64,000 nt of DNA from Papilionanthe hookeriana x Papilionanthe teres. Its lineage: Eukaryota; Streptophyta; Magnoliopsida; Asparagales; Orchidaceae. Both the position numbers and the translations under genes were made by a program. Each line of letters starts with the position of its first letter. The first letter of the stretch is position 1. Below, in pieces: positions 23,682 through 36,396 of the stretch. The stretch is taken from positions 139,239,665 to 139,303,664 of the forward strand of contig CM040424.1 of assembly GCA_022702705.1 (NCBI GenBank), given 5' to 3'. The notes beneath the pieces were generated by a model. It saw nothing but the letters and a program-made list of their open reading frames with translations. It made no database searches and had not been told where the DNA came from.

Positions 23682-24454
23682 CTATCGTCCGGTAGCTTTC
23701 CCGTTTGCAAGTAGTTCATCAATGGCCGTCGCCAATCTTCTATGTTTTCTCGTCACCGTCGCAACCGATTCTTTTTCTTTTCTCGATTTGTGTATTGTGT
23801 CTATGTCGAGCCGTGATAGGACCCGACGTCCGTGAACCGACACTTCCATCGATTCATCTTGCAAACAGCAAATTCTTTTGCGAGACGGCTAAAGCATCCG
23901 CTAAAGCATTTTCTTTTCCGGGAATTTTGTAGATTGTCACATTTGGAATCTGTTCCAACAACTCGTATGGCATACCGGAAGTATTGCTCGAGTCTTGGTT
24001 TTAAAATTCCGTATCGTCCGACGATCCGTTGAATGATTAACCGTGAATCCCCGTAGATGTTGATGTCTCGTTATCCCCATTCTGAATAGTTAATTCCAGT
24101 CCCGTTATGAGGGCTTCGTATTCCGCTTCGTTGTTCGTACACGGTTCGTCAAGTGGTAGGAGTATCTTAACATCCCCCGCTCCGTGTTATAAAGATTAGC
24201 CCGATTCCCGCCTTACCGGGCACTATCACTTGCGATTCTTCGTCTTTGTGTGATGAAGATGCTCCGTCGAAATACAATTCCCAACGTCGATCATCGTGGT
24301 CTTCTAGGCTCATTATTTGTTCATCCGGCAAATCGTCATCGAGAGGAGATTCGCCGCAAAGGGTGTGTCGCGAGGAAGTCTCGCTAAGACTTGTCCCTTT
24401 ACGACACGAAGAGGCACGAAAGTTATATCGAATTGCAATAATATCATCGACCAT
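23682..24454 (-). pseudogene. Element 1 second (archaeal-like) RNase H region
   Basis: 'RRWELYFDGASSSHKDEESQ' followed by 'GKAGIGLIFIT' (24330-24170) is the N-terminal strand pair of the additional RNase H found in the Tat/Ogre lineage, with Asp in 'YFDGA' as a catalytic-type residue. Lower-coordinate frames contain the 'QDESMEVSVHGRRVL' segment that links to the integrase Zn region. The middle of the domain is scrambled by frame breaks. This second RNase H is the main lineage marker here. It likely processes the RNA-DNA hybrid or replaces a weakened first RNase H. Confidence 0.75.
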
Positions 24455-26117
24455 CCGGCAAGTCTGCCGGAAAGTGTTGGACGAGTCATCAAGTATTGCA
24501 ATGGATTAAATTTCGAGATCAGAGTTGACCTTATGAGAAAGCATGTAGTGCCCGAGCTTTTGAGCGGCGAAGATCGTGGCCAAACAATGCTTTTCAATTG
24601 CGGGATACCTTACTTCCGTCGGAAGTAAACGACGGCTTAAGTAGTAAAGAGCATTTTCTTTACCCTCATCATTCGACCCGGCTAACGTAGCTCCGAGAGA
24701 GTCGTCTAAAGCCGCGGTGTAAAGTATCGACGGTCTACCCGAGACCGGGGCCGCTAAGACAGGAGGTGTCATTAAATATTGTTTAATGTCCTCGAAGGCC
24801 TTCCGGCATTTCTCTTCCCAAATAAATTTGGCGTCCTTTTTAACTAGTGCCGAGAAAGGCCGACACCTACCCGACAAGTTCGAGATAAAGCGTCGAAGAT
24901 ATGCCAACTTCCCTTGAAAAGATCGTAGTTGTTTTAAGGTTTTGGGAGGCGGCATTTCTAAGATAGCTTTAATCTTTTCCGTGTCGATTTCAATTCCACG
25001 ATGTCGGACAACGAATCCTAAGAATTTCCTGGAGGTGACGCCGAAGGCGCATTTTAAGGGATTCATCTTAAGGTTAAATTGTCTTAATCGTTCGAAAACA
25101 ATTCTCAAATCATACAGGTGGTTTTCCTTTACTTTGCTTTTGATGACCACATCGTCCACGTAGCATTCGACTCGATTATGGATGAGATCATCAAAAATTC
25201 TTGTCATTGCTCTCTCGGTAGGTCGCTCCCGCGTTCTTCAGTCCGAATGGCATCACCGTGTAGCAAAATACTCCGATCGACGTTCGAATGCCGTAAGCTT
25301 TTCATCTTCCGGAGCCATTTTTATCCGGTTGTATCCTCGAAGATCCATCCATGAATGAGAATATCTCATGTGTCGAAGCAATGTCGATCATTAGTTCCGG
25401 GATCTAGAGAGGGAATTCATCCTTTGGACATGCCTTGTTTAAATCTCTCGAAGTCCACACAAATTCCGATCCGACCATTCTTCTTTCGATCGGCACCACA
25501 TTAGGCTAACCAAGTCGGGTATTGTTCTTCACGAACAAATCCGGCGTCTATTAGCTTTTTAACTTCGGCTATGACTTGTTGTTCGATTTCTGTGACGCAT
25601 TCTTCTCGGGACCTCGTCCGACCGGGACAGAAGTAGGATCCACTCCTAGCTTATGGACCGCGACCTCCGGAGCTAATCCCGGCATCTCATCGTAGCTCCA
25701 AGCAAAACAGTCTTTAAATTCCATTAATAACTCGATCATTTCTTCGGAGTCTTCTTTATTGAGTAAGGAGCTAACAAAGGTAGGTCTAGGCTCTTCGCTA
25801 GTACCTAAGTTAACTTCCGTTAACTCATCTATTGTAGATTTAATTTCTTCTTCGAATTCTGGCGGAGCGTCTCCAATTTGTACATCTTCGAGTTCGTCTG
25901 TAGTTTCCATGCAGTTTTCATTAGGCTCGCAAGTGACAACCAAGCAAAATTCAGTATCGTCAACTGATCCTACTGTGCCGAATCCGAGTCCATACTTTGA
26001 ATTCGGTGGACAACCGGAGTTATTCCATAATTTTTCAAAACGTTGTGATTGACCTTTTGTCCATTGTCGAGGTAAGAAGCCACGTTGAATTAAATTTCGA
26101 ACACAGGAGAGTACCAC
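24455..26117 (-). pseudogene. rt: Element 1 reverse transcriptase and first RNase H
   Basis: A lead-in (26117-25569) ends in the 'PGLAPEVAVHKLGVDPTSVPV' segment before the RT fingers. The fingers and palm between 25569 and 25207 are out of frame here. The frame then resumes with 'MTRIFDDLIHN' and YVDD (codons at 25151-25162), the catalytic Asp pair. Thumb and connection regions follow ('GKFLGF'-type segment reads RKFLGF, then 'LRSFQGKLAYLRRFI'), then RNase H ('YTAALDDSLGATLAG', 'YYLSRRLLPTEVRYPAIEKHCLA'). The role is cDNA synthesis from element RNA in virus-like particles. The broken stretch is rich in CG where element 2 has CTG/CAG. Confidence 0.88.
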
Positions 26118-27252
26118 TCAAAAGGTAATTCCATTAATTTCGATGAAGTGACATCTTCAAATTGTACATTATTTTCAGCTTTGGAGGAAGAAGCACCACG
26201 GTAGAATTTAATTGGCTTTGCACCGTCGCTACGTACCTCTTTGACCACCATACCCTCGATCTTGTTAGAATGGATCGGGTTAGGGTCATAGTATGTACGT
26301 AGTGGTTAATCTTCTCGTACATCGATTTGTATTCTTCATTCTTTTCATCTTCGAGGGAGATCTTGAATTGCGGCTTCTTCCGACTTATTGTTGCCGCTTC
26401 CTCGCTTGATTTCCTTTTCTTCTTCGAACTATCTTCCCAATCAACATTGATGGTCGGTTTCCTCCGTCCAACCGTCCTAGCGTCTCTACCACGACCTCGT
26501 CCCCGGCCTCGACCTCGGATGCGAGTCGTGGAGAAACCTTCACCATCTCGCCGAAGGGAGTGGTGAGTGATCGTTGGACTAGAACTTCGGTGTTCTTCGT
26601 TGTCCCGAACTTTCTTCGCTTCATTTGTTACGCGTATCTCCGGAGAAGATTGTTTTCTTCGTGGTGCATAATAAGCCGCGTCTTCATGGATTCCAATCTC
26701 ATGTACGGAGAATGGTTGTAAGTCACCTTCGATGCACTCGTTCCCCTCCATCGTAGTATTTGATGCACCGATGTAGAGATGATGGTACCATCCTCGTTTT
26801 CATGTATCCATGGTCGGCCCAGCAGAGCGTTGAACGACGTTTCCGAATCAATTATGTGAAATTTCGTGGTTGTCTTTGCTAAGTCACCGGTCTTCATTAG
26901 TAGCGTTATTGACCCGAGGGCTCTTTCTCCTTTCCGGTCGAATCCTCTTAATAACATTTTGTCGGCTTCGAGTTCGCGAGCATCAATTTCCAAGTATGCT
27001 AGCGTTCGAAGACTCATTATATTGATTGATGCTCCCGGATCCACCAATACTCCGGAGAGTGTAAACTTCCCAATTGTAATCGAAATGTACAACGGTCGGT
27101 CGTGATCTCGTCGTCCCAAGTAGTAGGTCATTGTCCGTGAAGGTAACACCTCGTCGTTCCTTTAACGAGCAAACCTCATCTAAGGAATCTCCGGCCATTC
27201 GAGCTAAGCAAATTTCTCGGATCAAGCAAGGCCTCGATCGAGCTTCTCTCAT
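26118..27252 (-). pseudogene. pro: Element 1 aspartic protease and protease-RT linker
   Basis: 'LDEVCSLKERRGVTFTDNDL' precedes the protease. The active-site motif is VDPGASINI with Asp at about 27041, in the D-x-G form common in this lineage. Later 'SETSFNALLGRPWIHE' marks the C-terminal flap and strand. The linker toward RT is long, acidic and basic by turns, with an RGRGRGRGRGRD stretch in one frame (around 26490-26530) and an acidic 'ASEVEAGDEVVVE' reading in the other. I cannot decide which frame is translated. Function: maturation of the Gag-Pol polyprotein. Confidence 0.8.
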
Positions 27253-29638
27253 CTCCTTCGATAAGATGAGAGCATCGTAAATGCTCGCCTTGGCTCGGTA
27301 GTTTCCTAAGATGGGCTAGCACGTTGTAGTCCACTTTATTCCCATGTGTCTCGGCTTCTTCTCGAATGGGTATTTCTTCTCGCTGGTTGGTTCTTCTTGA
27401 ACAACCACCCGCTTTCCTTTGTCTTTTGGACCCATTCTCGGAGGTAGAACTCTTCCACTTCTTAAGTTGACTTCGTAATTTCTTCGAATCTAGTGTCGAG
27501 CTTGCCGGTGTTTCCTCTCCGAATCGGAATGACGAGTTCTTCCGGATTAGCTTCGCAGTCCGAAGGCTCTAACTCTATTGTGATCGGAGCTCCTCGAAAC
27601 TCGCGATAGATTCGTTGCTTCGTTGAACTCTCGTAGCCTCCTCGATGGATGTCTTCTTCGTTATTTTGATCGTCGAGATCGTGTATGATTTGAGAATTGT
27701 CGTTGGTATCGAAATCGATGTCCGGATTGTCGCTAGTTACGTAATCGTTAGAAACAATCAAAACGTAGCCAACGCCATCACCCTTATCATTATATGATCC
27801 CACCGAAGTGAGCAGATAATCATACAGAGTCGAGGTTCGAGGGATTTCTCCCCGAATCGAAACAACTATCCTAGGATAAGCAGCCCCTAGTCTAGCCTTA
27901 AGAGTCTCGGTCCTCTCTTCTTCGTCGACTTTCTTCTTCTCTTCAATCGTCTCCTGTTGAGGTGGTTCTTCTATCGCAAGTGATAGTACCGGCTTAACAG
28001 GATTCGAACTCGAATTGAAGCTCGCACCGAAGCGGTTTGGATGCCGTCTAAAATCTTTTCGAAGACCTTGTCCAAGCGGTAGTCCATCCATCGTCGGCCG
28101 TATAGGGATCTATCGGAATGATGGGATCGCTGAGATAACATCGACGGAACCTCCTTTCCGGGGTTCCTTCATGTACTCCTTCGGGATCGTTATATTCCCT
28201 TTCCGAAGGTTGTCATTGAGCCAACTTTTGAAGGTAATGCAATCTTCTATCTTGTGCCCAAGCATCCGGTGGTAGGGGCAAAAGTCGGGATCACCTTTCT
28301 TGTTGACTTCCTCCGGTCTTTTAGGCTCGGCAGCTGGAAATCCGGAGTCTTCATCGACTACGGAACATTTTCGGCATCGCTTCATTCTTGAACGGATATT
28401 CTCTCGCTCGAAGCTCCCTTAATGTACGTTGCGGACGAGGCGGTTGTTCATACCGTGGAGATGACTCGATAGCCGGGTCGGGGTTGCCGGTAATTCCGTT
28501 GGGGTTGTCGTGGCCGTTCGGTGGTATTTGCATCGGCTGCTTGCCTTTGTCAACCGCCGCAATGATCCCGGATTTCTTTTCAAAAGTCTTCACAGTGCTT
28601 TTGCTTGTTCGTCTTGTCGGCGAAACTTAATTGCTTCGCCTCCTCTTGAAAGCTTCCGGCCTTGCTTAACAACTTCTCGAAAGTCTTAATAAGTGAATCC
28701 TTCGAGGAGAAGTGCTATCGGGCCGTTAATGCTTTTAAGTAAAATGCCGATGGCATGTTGTTCTTGCAGTTGTGGTTCACACTTCATGCTTAAGTTCCTC
28801 CATCGAAGTATGTAATCCACCAAAGTTTCGTTCGGCTTTTGTTTCTCTACCACTAAATCACCTATAGTGATGTGGTGCCGAGCTCCGGCGAATCGCTCGA
28901 TGAAGAGGTTCTCTAGTTCCGAGAACGTCTTCACCGAACCATTTGGTACTCCCGCATACCAGCCGAAGGCGATCCCCGACGAGCCGCCGACGAACCGTCG
29001 GAAGAGTAATGCATCGCTCCCGCCGCATTGCAACAACTCGGCACGAAAGTGCGCAACATGCCGTCGGGGTTCCCTGCTCCATCGAAGGTCTTGAACAGAG
29101 GTGGTACGAAGCCTTTGGGTACCGGACAGCCGTCGAATTCTTCCGGGTAAGGTCTACCCGTCCGAATGGATGTCCCGCTCTTCGATTGTGCTAAGGCTTC
29201 TCGCACTCGCCGTTCCACCAAGCTCTTGATATCCTTTTCGTGGATCATACTTCGTGTTGTATCCTTTTTCAGCCGATCATCCCCGTTGACGGATGTAATC
29301 TCCTTTCCTCCGTCTACAATGTGAATGACCTCTCGGGGGTGTCTCTCTTTGTGGTTGCACTTCGACTCCGGAGAGTGGCTAGAGCTACGCCCATCTCTTC
29401 CATCCTTTTCGCCATTCGGGCGATCGTGTCGTCGTTCTCCTCGAAGCCGCCTTCTCATCGCCTCGGCTCCTCTCTTCGCGGCCGCAGGAGCACCTTGTGA
29501 AGCCGATGAAGCTCGTGTCTCGACCATGTTGATTTCTCGCATATTCGTCGTCCATGAATTCCGATGAATCAATCTCGTCTCCGAATTTCTTCTCTTTCTT
29601 TTGCTAATCGTCTGGATATCGGTTCTCAACTTTTCCAT
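27253..29638 (-). pseudogene. gag: Element 1 gag, frame-broken
   Basis: Begins near MEKLRTDIQ with a charged, coiled-coil-like N-terminus ('NMVETRASS', 'AAAKRGAEAMRRR'). A capsid-type segment follows: 'KTFSELENLFIERFAGARHHI' and 'ETLVDYILRWRNLSMKCEPQ' (about 28960-28720), typical of the plant retrotransposon gag family. A zinc knuckle CPYHRMLGHKIEDC (C-x2-H-x4-H-x4-C) sits at 28239-28280, with CHHC ligands, not the usual CCHC. An acidic region (27850-27560) rich in Asp, Asn and Glu precedes the gag-protease junction. Function: RNA packaging and particle assembly. At least five frame shifts are visible. Confidence 0.83.
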
Positions 29639-29704
29639 GGCATCTTCTAGCGGGCCTTTCCGTGCGTCCTCGCGGTTGTCGTGCGATAGCCGCCGGTCCC
29701 CTTC

Positions 29705-30806
29705 TCACGAGTCCCCTTTATCGCAAGAAGCACTTTCTTCAGATTCAAGTCTCCCGGCAAGACTTTCTTTCTCGGCCGTTGTTTCAATCTTAATCGCCCA
29801 AGAGGGGACGCCATACCATCCTTCTAGCAGCAGAAGGTCTAGGACCGCATGGTCCGTCACCAAATGCTGGAAGGTGGTATCCTCCCTAATCCGTAATCCC
29901 GAGACGACGACAGGCGGACTAGCCTTCATTCTTTTACTCGGCTTTTCCGTCATGATGGCGGGTTCTACTCGGGGCCCAAGACGGGATTTGATCGGCACCC
30001 GCCCTATCCTTCGTAGAATCTCCGATACGGGGCACTTTTCCTTCTTTGCTAACTTCTCTATCAAAGTTTGCAGCCGAGCAAACGGCGTAGTTCTAGTCCT
30101 TTTCTTGCGGCTATCGTTGTAATATGCGGGCCGAGGTAATGCGGCGAAGAATCTTGCGAACATTTTCTTCATCTTCTCGCGGCGGAGAGGGTATGGAACC
30201 CGCTTCCTCCCAAAAGTGGTATGTATTCAGCAAATGGTGTATATTCAGCAGCGTGTATATTCCTAGCGGTGTATATTCGAGCTTCGGGATTTCCTCCAGA
30301 AAGCGATTTCAGACAGCTCCGGCTTCTCTAGCGATCCTTCTACTTCGTTTCTTCTTCGGGTCCTCGTCGTTGATGGAATTCTCGAGCTCGACCCGATTTC
30401 GAAAACGAAGGTCTCACAGGAGATCCGTACCGTCCACGCGTAACGTGTTCACCATAATTCCGGATTTCTTTCCCCTTTAATTTGCGTAAGCCGGGGTAGG
30501 TGCAAAAACAACTAGACCAGATGGGGGTAGTAAGAACAGTCCTCCTGCGGACAAGCAAGATTCCTCTCACGGGATCCTTTGCAGGGGAGGAAACTCTTGG
30601 GTCGACCTAAGGTCGAACTCAATCGCCGGCTTCTTAGCTTCAGATACCTTGTTTTTCGCTGCAAAAAGGGAAACGTCGGTGATCTCGACATTCGTGTTTT
30701 CAAATCCTTGTCCAAATCGGATGATCCCATCGTCGGGCAACTCATCCTTATAGACAGCGAAGTCCAGTCCATTGGTGAAGGAGAAAATCAGCTTTGGGGC
30801 TTCCAT
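29705..30806 (-). pseudogene. Element 1 ORF1, upstream of gag, unknown function
   Basis: About 367 codons from MEAPKLIFSFTNG (ATG at 30804-30806; an in-frame ATG 99 bp upstream at 30905 is also possible) to the stop at 29705. It begins with a compact hydrophobic module. A basic middle contains the TQRRNK-type motif (seen intact in element 2). Then come 'YYNDSRKKRTRTTPFARLQTLIEKLAKKEKCPVSEILRRIG' and an acidic tail. Ogre/Tat elements characteristically carry such an ORF ahead of gag, with no assigned biochemical role. The N-terminus and the TQRRNK motif resemble those of the 3' ORF in the same element. Frame breaks occur around 30560 and between 30340 and 30172. Confidence 0.75.
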
Positions 30807-31312
30807 TTCTGCAAGGTAGATTCTGGTTGTCAGTCCCAAGTTATGCTTCTTTTCTTTAGGACGAAAAGAAAGGAATTGAAAGAGTCCGAACATATTCTTG
30901 TTCATGTATTTATAAGAAGGAATTATTTGTTAAAAGAATCATTCATTAAAGGGTTTGTTTATTCAGAACGGAATGTTCAAAGGTGTAGAGAAGGTAAGGA
31001 ATCCGATTCGGAGTTGGAAAGGAAAAGAAAGTCTTATGCAAGACTTCTCGACTCGAAGGATCACTCCTAAACTAACACCTATCGGGGTCCACCCCACCTC
31101 GTAAATGAGGTAAAAGGATCTCGTAACCTCTCCGTTTAGGGGTGTCTAAACAAGTGGCTCCTAAATCCGAGAGAATGTTGGCTATACTAGTTCAAGGTAG
31201 AAATGAACATAGTATTCCAACGGAAAGAAGGGTAGTTTGGCCCATTAAGGACATGGATACACTACCGATTTTTGAAAGCACAATTATCTGATTATAATGG
31301 AGAGAGGAATTT
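30807..31312 (-). other. Element 1 untranslated leader
   Basis: About 500 bp between the primer binding site and the ORF1 start, nearly identical in layout to 62327-62834. A plus-strand open frame here (30579-31070) is only a shadow of ORF1 and the leader. No other gene seen. Confidence 0.6.
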
Positions 31313-31330
31313 TCCCCAGCGGAGTCGCCA
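31313..31330 (-). other. Primer binding site of element 1 (tRNA-Arg-like)
   Basis: On the minus strand TGGCGACTCCGCTGGGGA starts five bases (ACTTC) after the 5' LTR terminus. It is complementary to a 3' end of the form ...CCAGCGGAGTCGCCA, which fits plant tRNA-Arg as I remember it and matches the primer usage reported for Ogre/Tat. Position may be off by one or two bases. Confidence 0.8.
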
Positions 31331-33439
31331 GAAGTTGTCGGCATATTTTTAGGTTATGTGTTTTATTTTGAAAAGGGGGTCGCTTAACAGAAGTTGTCGG
31401 TGAATTTTAAATTTAGTTTAAATAAATAATTTTGAAAAGTAGTATTTGATTTTGAATATAATTTTAAATTTGAAGGTTTAAAAATATGAGATAAAACCGA
31501 TCTCACATCCCAAATAGTTTATATAAACGAGCACCACACCACAAACCGTGTATCTATCCCTAAGGATAGACACACTGCTTGATGGTGGGGCTCGATTAAA
31601 TAAACTAGAAGATTTGTGACATCCGTTTGGTCCGCGAACCAATTTTATAAGCCGACAAATTCCCCCGCTTAATATGAAAGCATTAAACAGGTTTATATTA
31701 CTCGGGTTCTTTAAAATTCCCTATAAGGGCAAGCCCCTATAGTTAATTACATCTTAAGTGATGGGAATCACCTAAGAAAACTCTCGATAATAATCAATAA
31801 TTCTGCTCTCAAGAATTTCAAAGTTTAAGTTTTCAAAGGATTGAATTTTGGAATTTCAATAGGTAATGGATCAAATTTGGAACATTTTGTTTTGGGAATT
31901 CAAAGGAAGAAAAGTAGGAGAAATTACGGATTCGAAGCGAACTTAGGTAATTTCCCGAATATCCTATTGTTTGGCTTGAATTTAGGAAAATCCTAATATT
32001 TATTTAATGTTTCAATCTTGCCAATTTTAATTAATTAGGGCTTATATTTATATGACAGAATCATACAAATAGCCTCGAAGGTATGAGGGTTTATTGTCGT
32101 ATCGGACGACTACCTCGGAATCCTAAGACCGGTTAGGGCTTAATTTGCAATGCAAATGCCTAACGAAGAGTTGAGGATTTATGTTGCACTAAGCAAACTA
32201 CCTCGATGTCCTATGGCTTTGTTGTTTAATTCTAGGAAAGTTTTGCTGATGTAGATTCAAGTTTTGCTGATGACGATAGTCGTGCTGCCCACCATGCTCC
32301 GAGCTCCTTGTTGTTGCAGAGGTTTAGTTTTAGAAGTCATAAATCAGGGGATGAGAAAAGTGTTTTGGTTTAGAGAAAATCTTAATTTTCAAGTGTTTTC
32401 AATATCTTACTTAAAATAAATCTTAAAGTTGATTATAACGACACCGGTTAAGATCCCACGGTTCCATCCTTCCGGCATCATTATTTTTATCGGATTCACT
32501 TAGTCCAGATGAATTTGCTAAACTCAACCGAATGAGTTCCACACTTTCATTTAGACCGTGGGAAATCCCGTTAGCAACACGTAGGTTACATCATCCGAGG
32601 TATTCCCGATCATCCAACAGGACGTTTTAATTTAATTGTAATTGTAGTTTTGTGTTCTGTTTGTGATTAAATTTTGAGTTGTTTTATATTTTGAAATGTT
32701 GTGGTGGTAAATTTTATCTTATAATAACTTTTAACTTAGTTTTGGTTTCAGTTTTAGGGACTATCCTAAAGGTGTGGGTTTTCATGCAACAGTTGTTTAT
32801 CATGCACGAAAAGTAAGTGCGATGCGATTAATGAAATTGCAATAATGTAAATTGCAATAAAATAAAAGCGTACCTGGAGGGTCTTCCCGTCATCCCAAGC
32901 TGCACTTAAAGCATAATTAGAATATTTAAGCAAGTTCCTAGGTAAAGCTAAGGTAAGGGTTATGGTTTTCTTCCAAATTCCTAATCCTATAGCTAGTCAT
33001 TTCCTATGACGTCTAGGTTCCTTGTGTTTTTGTTTGAAGACGATTTTCTTCATCAAAGAACAATTAAGTTCAATTGTTCTTATAAATATCCTATCATATT
33101 GAGGAAGTGCTTGAGAAGAATCTTAAACATCTTTTCAATACTGACAGGATTGTTTTAAGTCCAAATGAATTCAATTACACAAATGAATTAATCGTCCAAG
33201 GTTTAGTTAAGTTTTGTTATTATCCTACTCAGTGAACTAGGATGTTTGAATGTCCTATAAGTGAAGTAACATTTCATTTAATATTCTGTTTAGGAGTTAT
33301 GATAACTAAAACTTTCGAGGGTAAATTGGTGTTCAAATGGTTTGTGATTTAGTTTAATTTCCATTAATGGGTTTAAATTTGGAATAGTGTTCAATTTATT
33401 TTAGATTTATTTTGAATTCTTTATGTCTTTGGTGATCTT

Positions 33440-33790
33440 ATATTTAATTCAACTTAATTTAATTTAATTTAATTTAATTGAGTTTTAATTCTATTCAATT
33501 TAATTTGGTTTAACTTAATTTAGTTTGATTTGATTTAATTTTAATTTAATTTAATTTAATTTAATTTAATTTAATTTAATTTAATTTAATTTAATTTAAT
33601 TTAATTTAATTTAATTTAATTAATTTAATTTAATTTAATTTAAGCCATTTAATTTAATTTAATTTGTTTATTTAATTTAATTTAATTTTATCTTTAATTT
33701 AATTCAACTTTTATTTTTAATTTAATTTAATCTAATTTAATTTACTTAATTTAATTTAATTTTTATTTTAATTTTATTTTTAATTTTAAT
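33440..33790. repeat. (TTTAA)n array in the 5' LTR of element 1
   Basis: Same array and flanks as 13020-13330, with a slightly different repeat count and one 'ttaattaattt' interruption. Confidence 0.9.
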
Positions 33791-35590
33791 TGAAATTTTA
33801 AAAGAGTTTAATAATTTAATTTTAGTTTAATGATTAAGTCTTTTAAAATTTTGAATTTTAGTTATCATTTTAATTAAGAATTGAATATTAATGAGATAAT
33901 TAATTTAGGGATTTTTAAATTAAAGAATAAATCTCTTCCTAATAATATCCCTATTTTAATAATTCTAATTTTATTATTCTTCCAAATTTAATCAATAATT
34001 TAATTAAGGTTTAATTATTTTAAATTGCTTAATGGATTTCTACCCTTTAATTATTTAAATTTCAATCATCCAAATTAGATTAGGATCAAATATTTTACTT
34101 GTTAATTTTTTTATTAAACCTAAAGTTTTAATTAAGGATTAAAATTTTAATTACCACTTTACCCTTTAAGCTTAATAATTTCATAACTCACTAAATTGAA
34201 CTCAAATGAACTTGAAATTTTTATGTGACTTCACTCATATGTCAATAAAGACATGAGAGGAGAAAATGTGATTTTTCTGTATTTAATTTATTTATATAAT
34301 TATTTTTGGTAGGAAATAGAGATTTCCAAGGAAAATTTAATAACATGACCAAGGGAAAGTTTCTGTCCTTAAGAAAATAAGGGGACATTCCTAATGACTA
34401 GAGAACCACTTGGACCAATTTTGGTGATTTTTTAAATTATATTATTTTTATTATAATTATTTTAAATTTTGGAGTGTTAATTAATTTAAAAATAAAATAA
34501 ATGTTGAAAAATGAATTTTATATTTTTCAAAAATCTCTCTGATATCAAGGAAATCAAAGAATCAAATTTTGTAATTTTCTGATTTTTCTATGATTTATTA
34601 TAATTATTTTAGTGAAAATGCTAGAAAATACATTTTTTTTAATTTTAAAATTACCGTAGAGCTTTAAAATTTAATATCTCACTAAATAGACCTAAGAAAA
34701 ATATGGGGTTTATTCCTAAGTGATTAAAATTCAAAATGTGACATTTTGGTGAATTTTATTATTTTTGTGATTTTTATTATTTTTTAATTATTAAAAATAT
34801 TAAAATAACATTAAAAATCAACTTTTTTAGAAAATTAAAATTTTAATTTTCTTAAATTCCCTAATATCAGAAAGGCTCCAAAACCAATTTGGTGAATTTT
34901 TGAAAGATATTTTAAAAGTTATGAATTTTTAAATTTTAAAATGACTAAGTGGCTTAATCAACCCATTTAGTAGGGTTAACCAAGTCCAATTGACCTCAAA
35001 CTTTTTTGGTGGGTTCCTCTGATCCTAAAGGTCAGTGGAGAATTGATTTCAAGTCAATTTGATGTATGGTTAGCTCTAATTAATTAGAGACCTATTTTGG
35101 GTGTTTAAGCCAATTAGGGTTATTTTAAATGAACTAACTCAAAACCTATTTTTCCTAGGGTCCCCTGGTCATAAGGAACATCACCAAATTTTTCTAGGAT
35201 TTATTTCACAACATGCTATTTATTGGAATTAAAATACTCAAAACAGTAACATGAATTTGAAAAATCAATAACTTTTCATAGGGATAGCCTCTGACTTTAG
35301 AAAATTCAGGGAATGTTCCCAAATTCAGAGGCTTCAAAAGCCCTATGGTCTCATGCCATGGTGAATTGTATACATGCATGGAGAATTAGAAATATGCAGA
35401 GAGTAAATAAATTATTAAAAATAAAATACTTGATGAAATTAATTAATTTCTTTTCCACATTATTCTCCTCTGTTCACAGAGCAAGAGGGTATTTTTATTT
35501 TATTTTTATGAATTTCCCACACAAAGTTATGAATTTCTGAAGTTTAGGGAATTAAATAAATAGAAAATACCCCTAATTTTCTATTTATCC

Positions 35591-35604
35591 ACGCGGCGCC
35601 GCGT
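35591..35604. promoter_or_regulatory. Perfect 14-bp GC palindrome in LTR
   Basis: ACGCGGCGCCGCGT, the same site as in the other LTR of element 1, in the same GC-rich island. Confidence 0.4.
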
Positions 35605-36386
35605 CATCCTCGACATCTCCGAACGCACACGTGTCGCGCTCCCATTCGACGCCGTCACTTGAGTCAGCAGCCCGGGCCACGCGGTTCTCGTACCGTCTCC
35701 TGGTCCGACGCCATCTGAGTCGTCCGTCCGCGCGTGTATTGAATGGACGGCATCCGTTCATCGTCCCCGAGCGTCCTCACGCGAGAGCCGTCCACACTAA
35801 ATCCCTAAGATCTCACTCGATACTCAATGGATTTTTATGTTCCTATGCTCTATGGATTCGTCTTGAGAAGACGAACACATCCATACGGCTTATGTGGGAT
35901 GAAATTTACGCAATAAAAATGGAGAATGTTCAGAAGCTCGGGAAGAAGAGTGTGGCCATACCTTTGCTCGGAGAAGTGTGGCTTCGATCCGAGGGTTGTT
36001 GCACCTTCGATTGGATCCCGGCAAGCTCCGCATGAAGTCTCTTGGTCTCGGTGAATTGCTCAGGTAGGATTTCGACCACAGCTCGATCACAAAGCTTGGA
36101 GGCCGGAGCAACTCGGGTGGCCTCGGAGATGGGGCTTTTGCTAGCGGACACCTTCCCTCGGTCCGGTGAAGGTGTAGAACCAATCAATTTGGGGATTGGC
36201 TCACCGTGGAGAAGTGTCCTGGTTTTGGGCTTGGATTTCAACTCCGAAATCGAGCTCACGAGAGAAGAAATGGCAGGGGGATTTCAGTGGGGATCAAGTG
36301 CTCGTGTATGGGGACTAGTCCGGAACAATTTTGGCGAAGTTTCCTTAAGGTTTGTTTCAGCACCTCTCATGGCCGAGAGGGGTGGT

Positions 36387-36396
36387 TTTTAAATAG
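36387..36396 (-). promoter_or_regulatory. Candidate LTR promoter, TATA-like
   Basis: CTATTTAAAA on the minus strand, in the copy of the LTR that would drive element 1 transcription. It is preceded by the conserved TC-rich and GGCCC-type stretch. Position relative to a transcription start is unknown. Confidence 0.35.
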
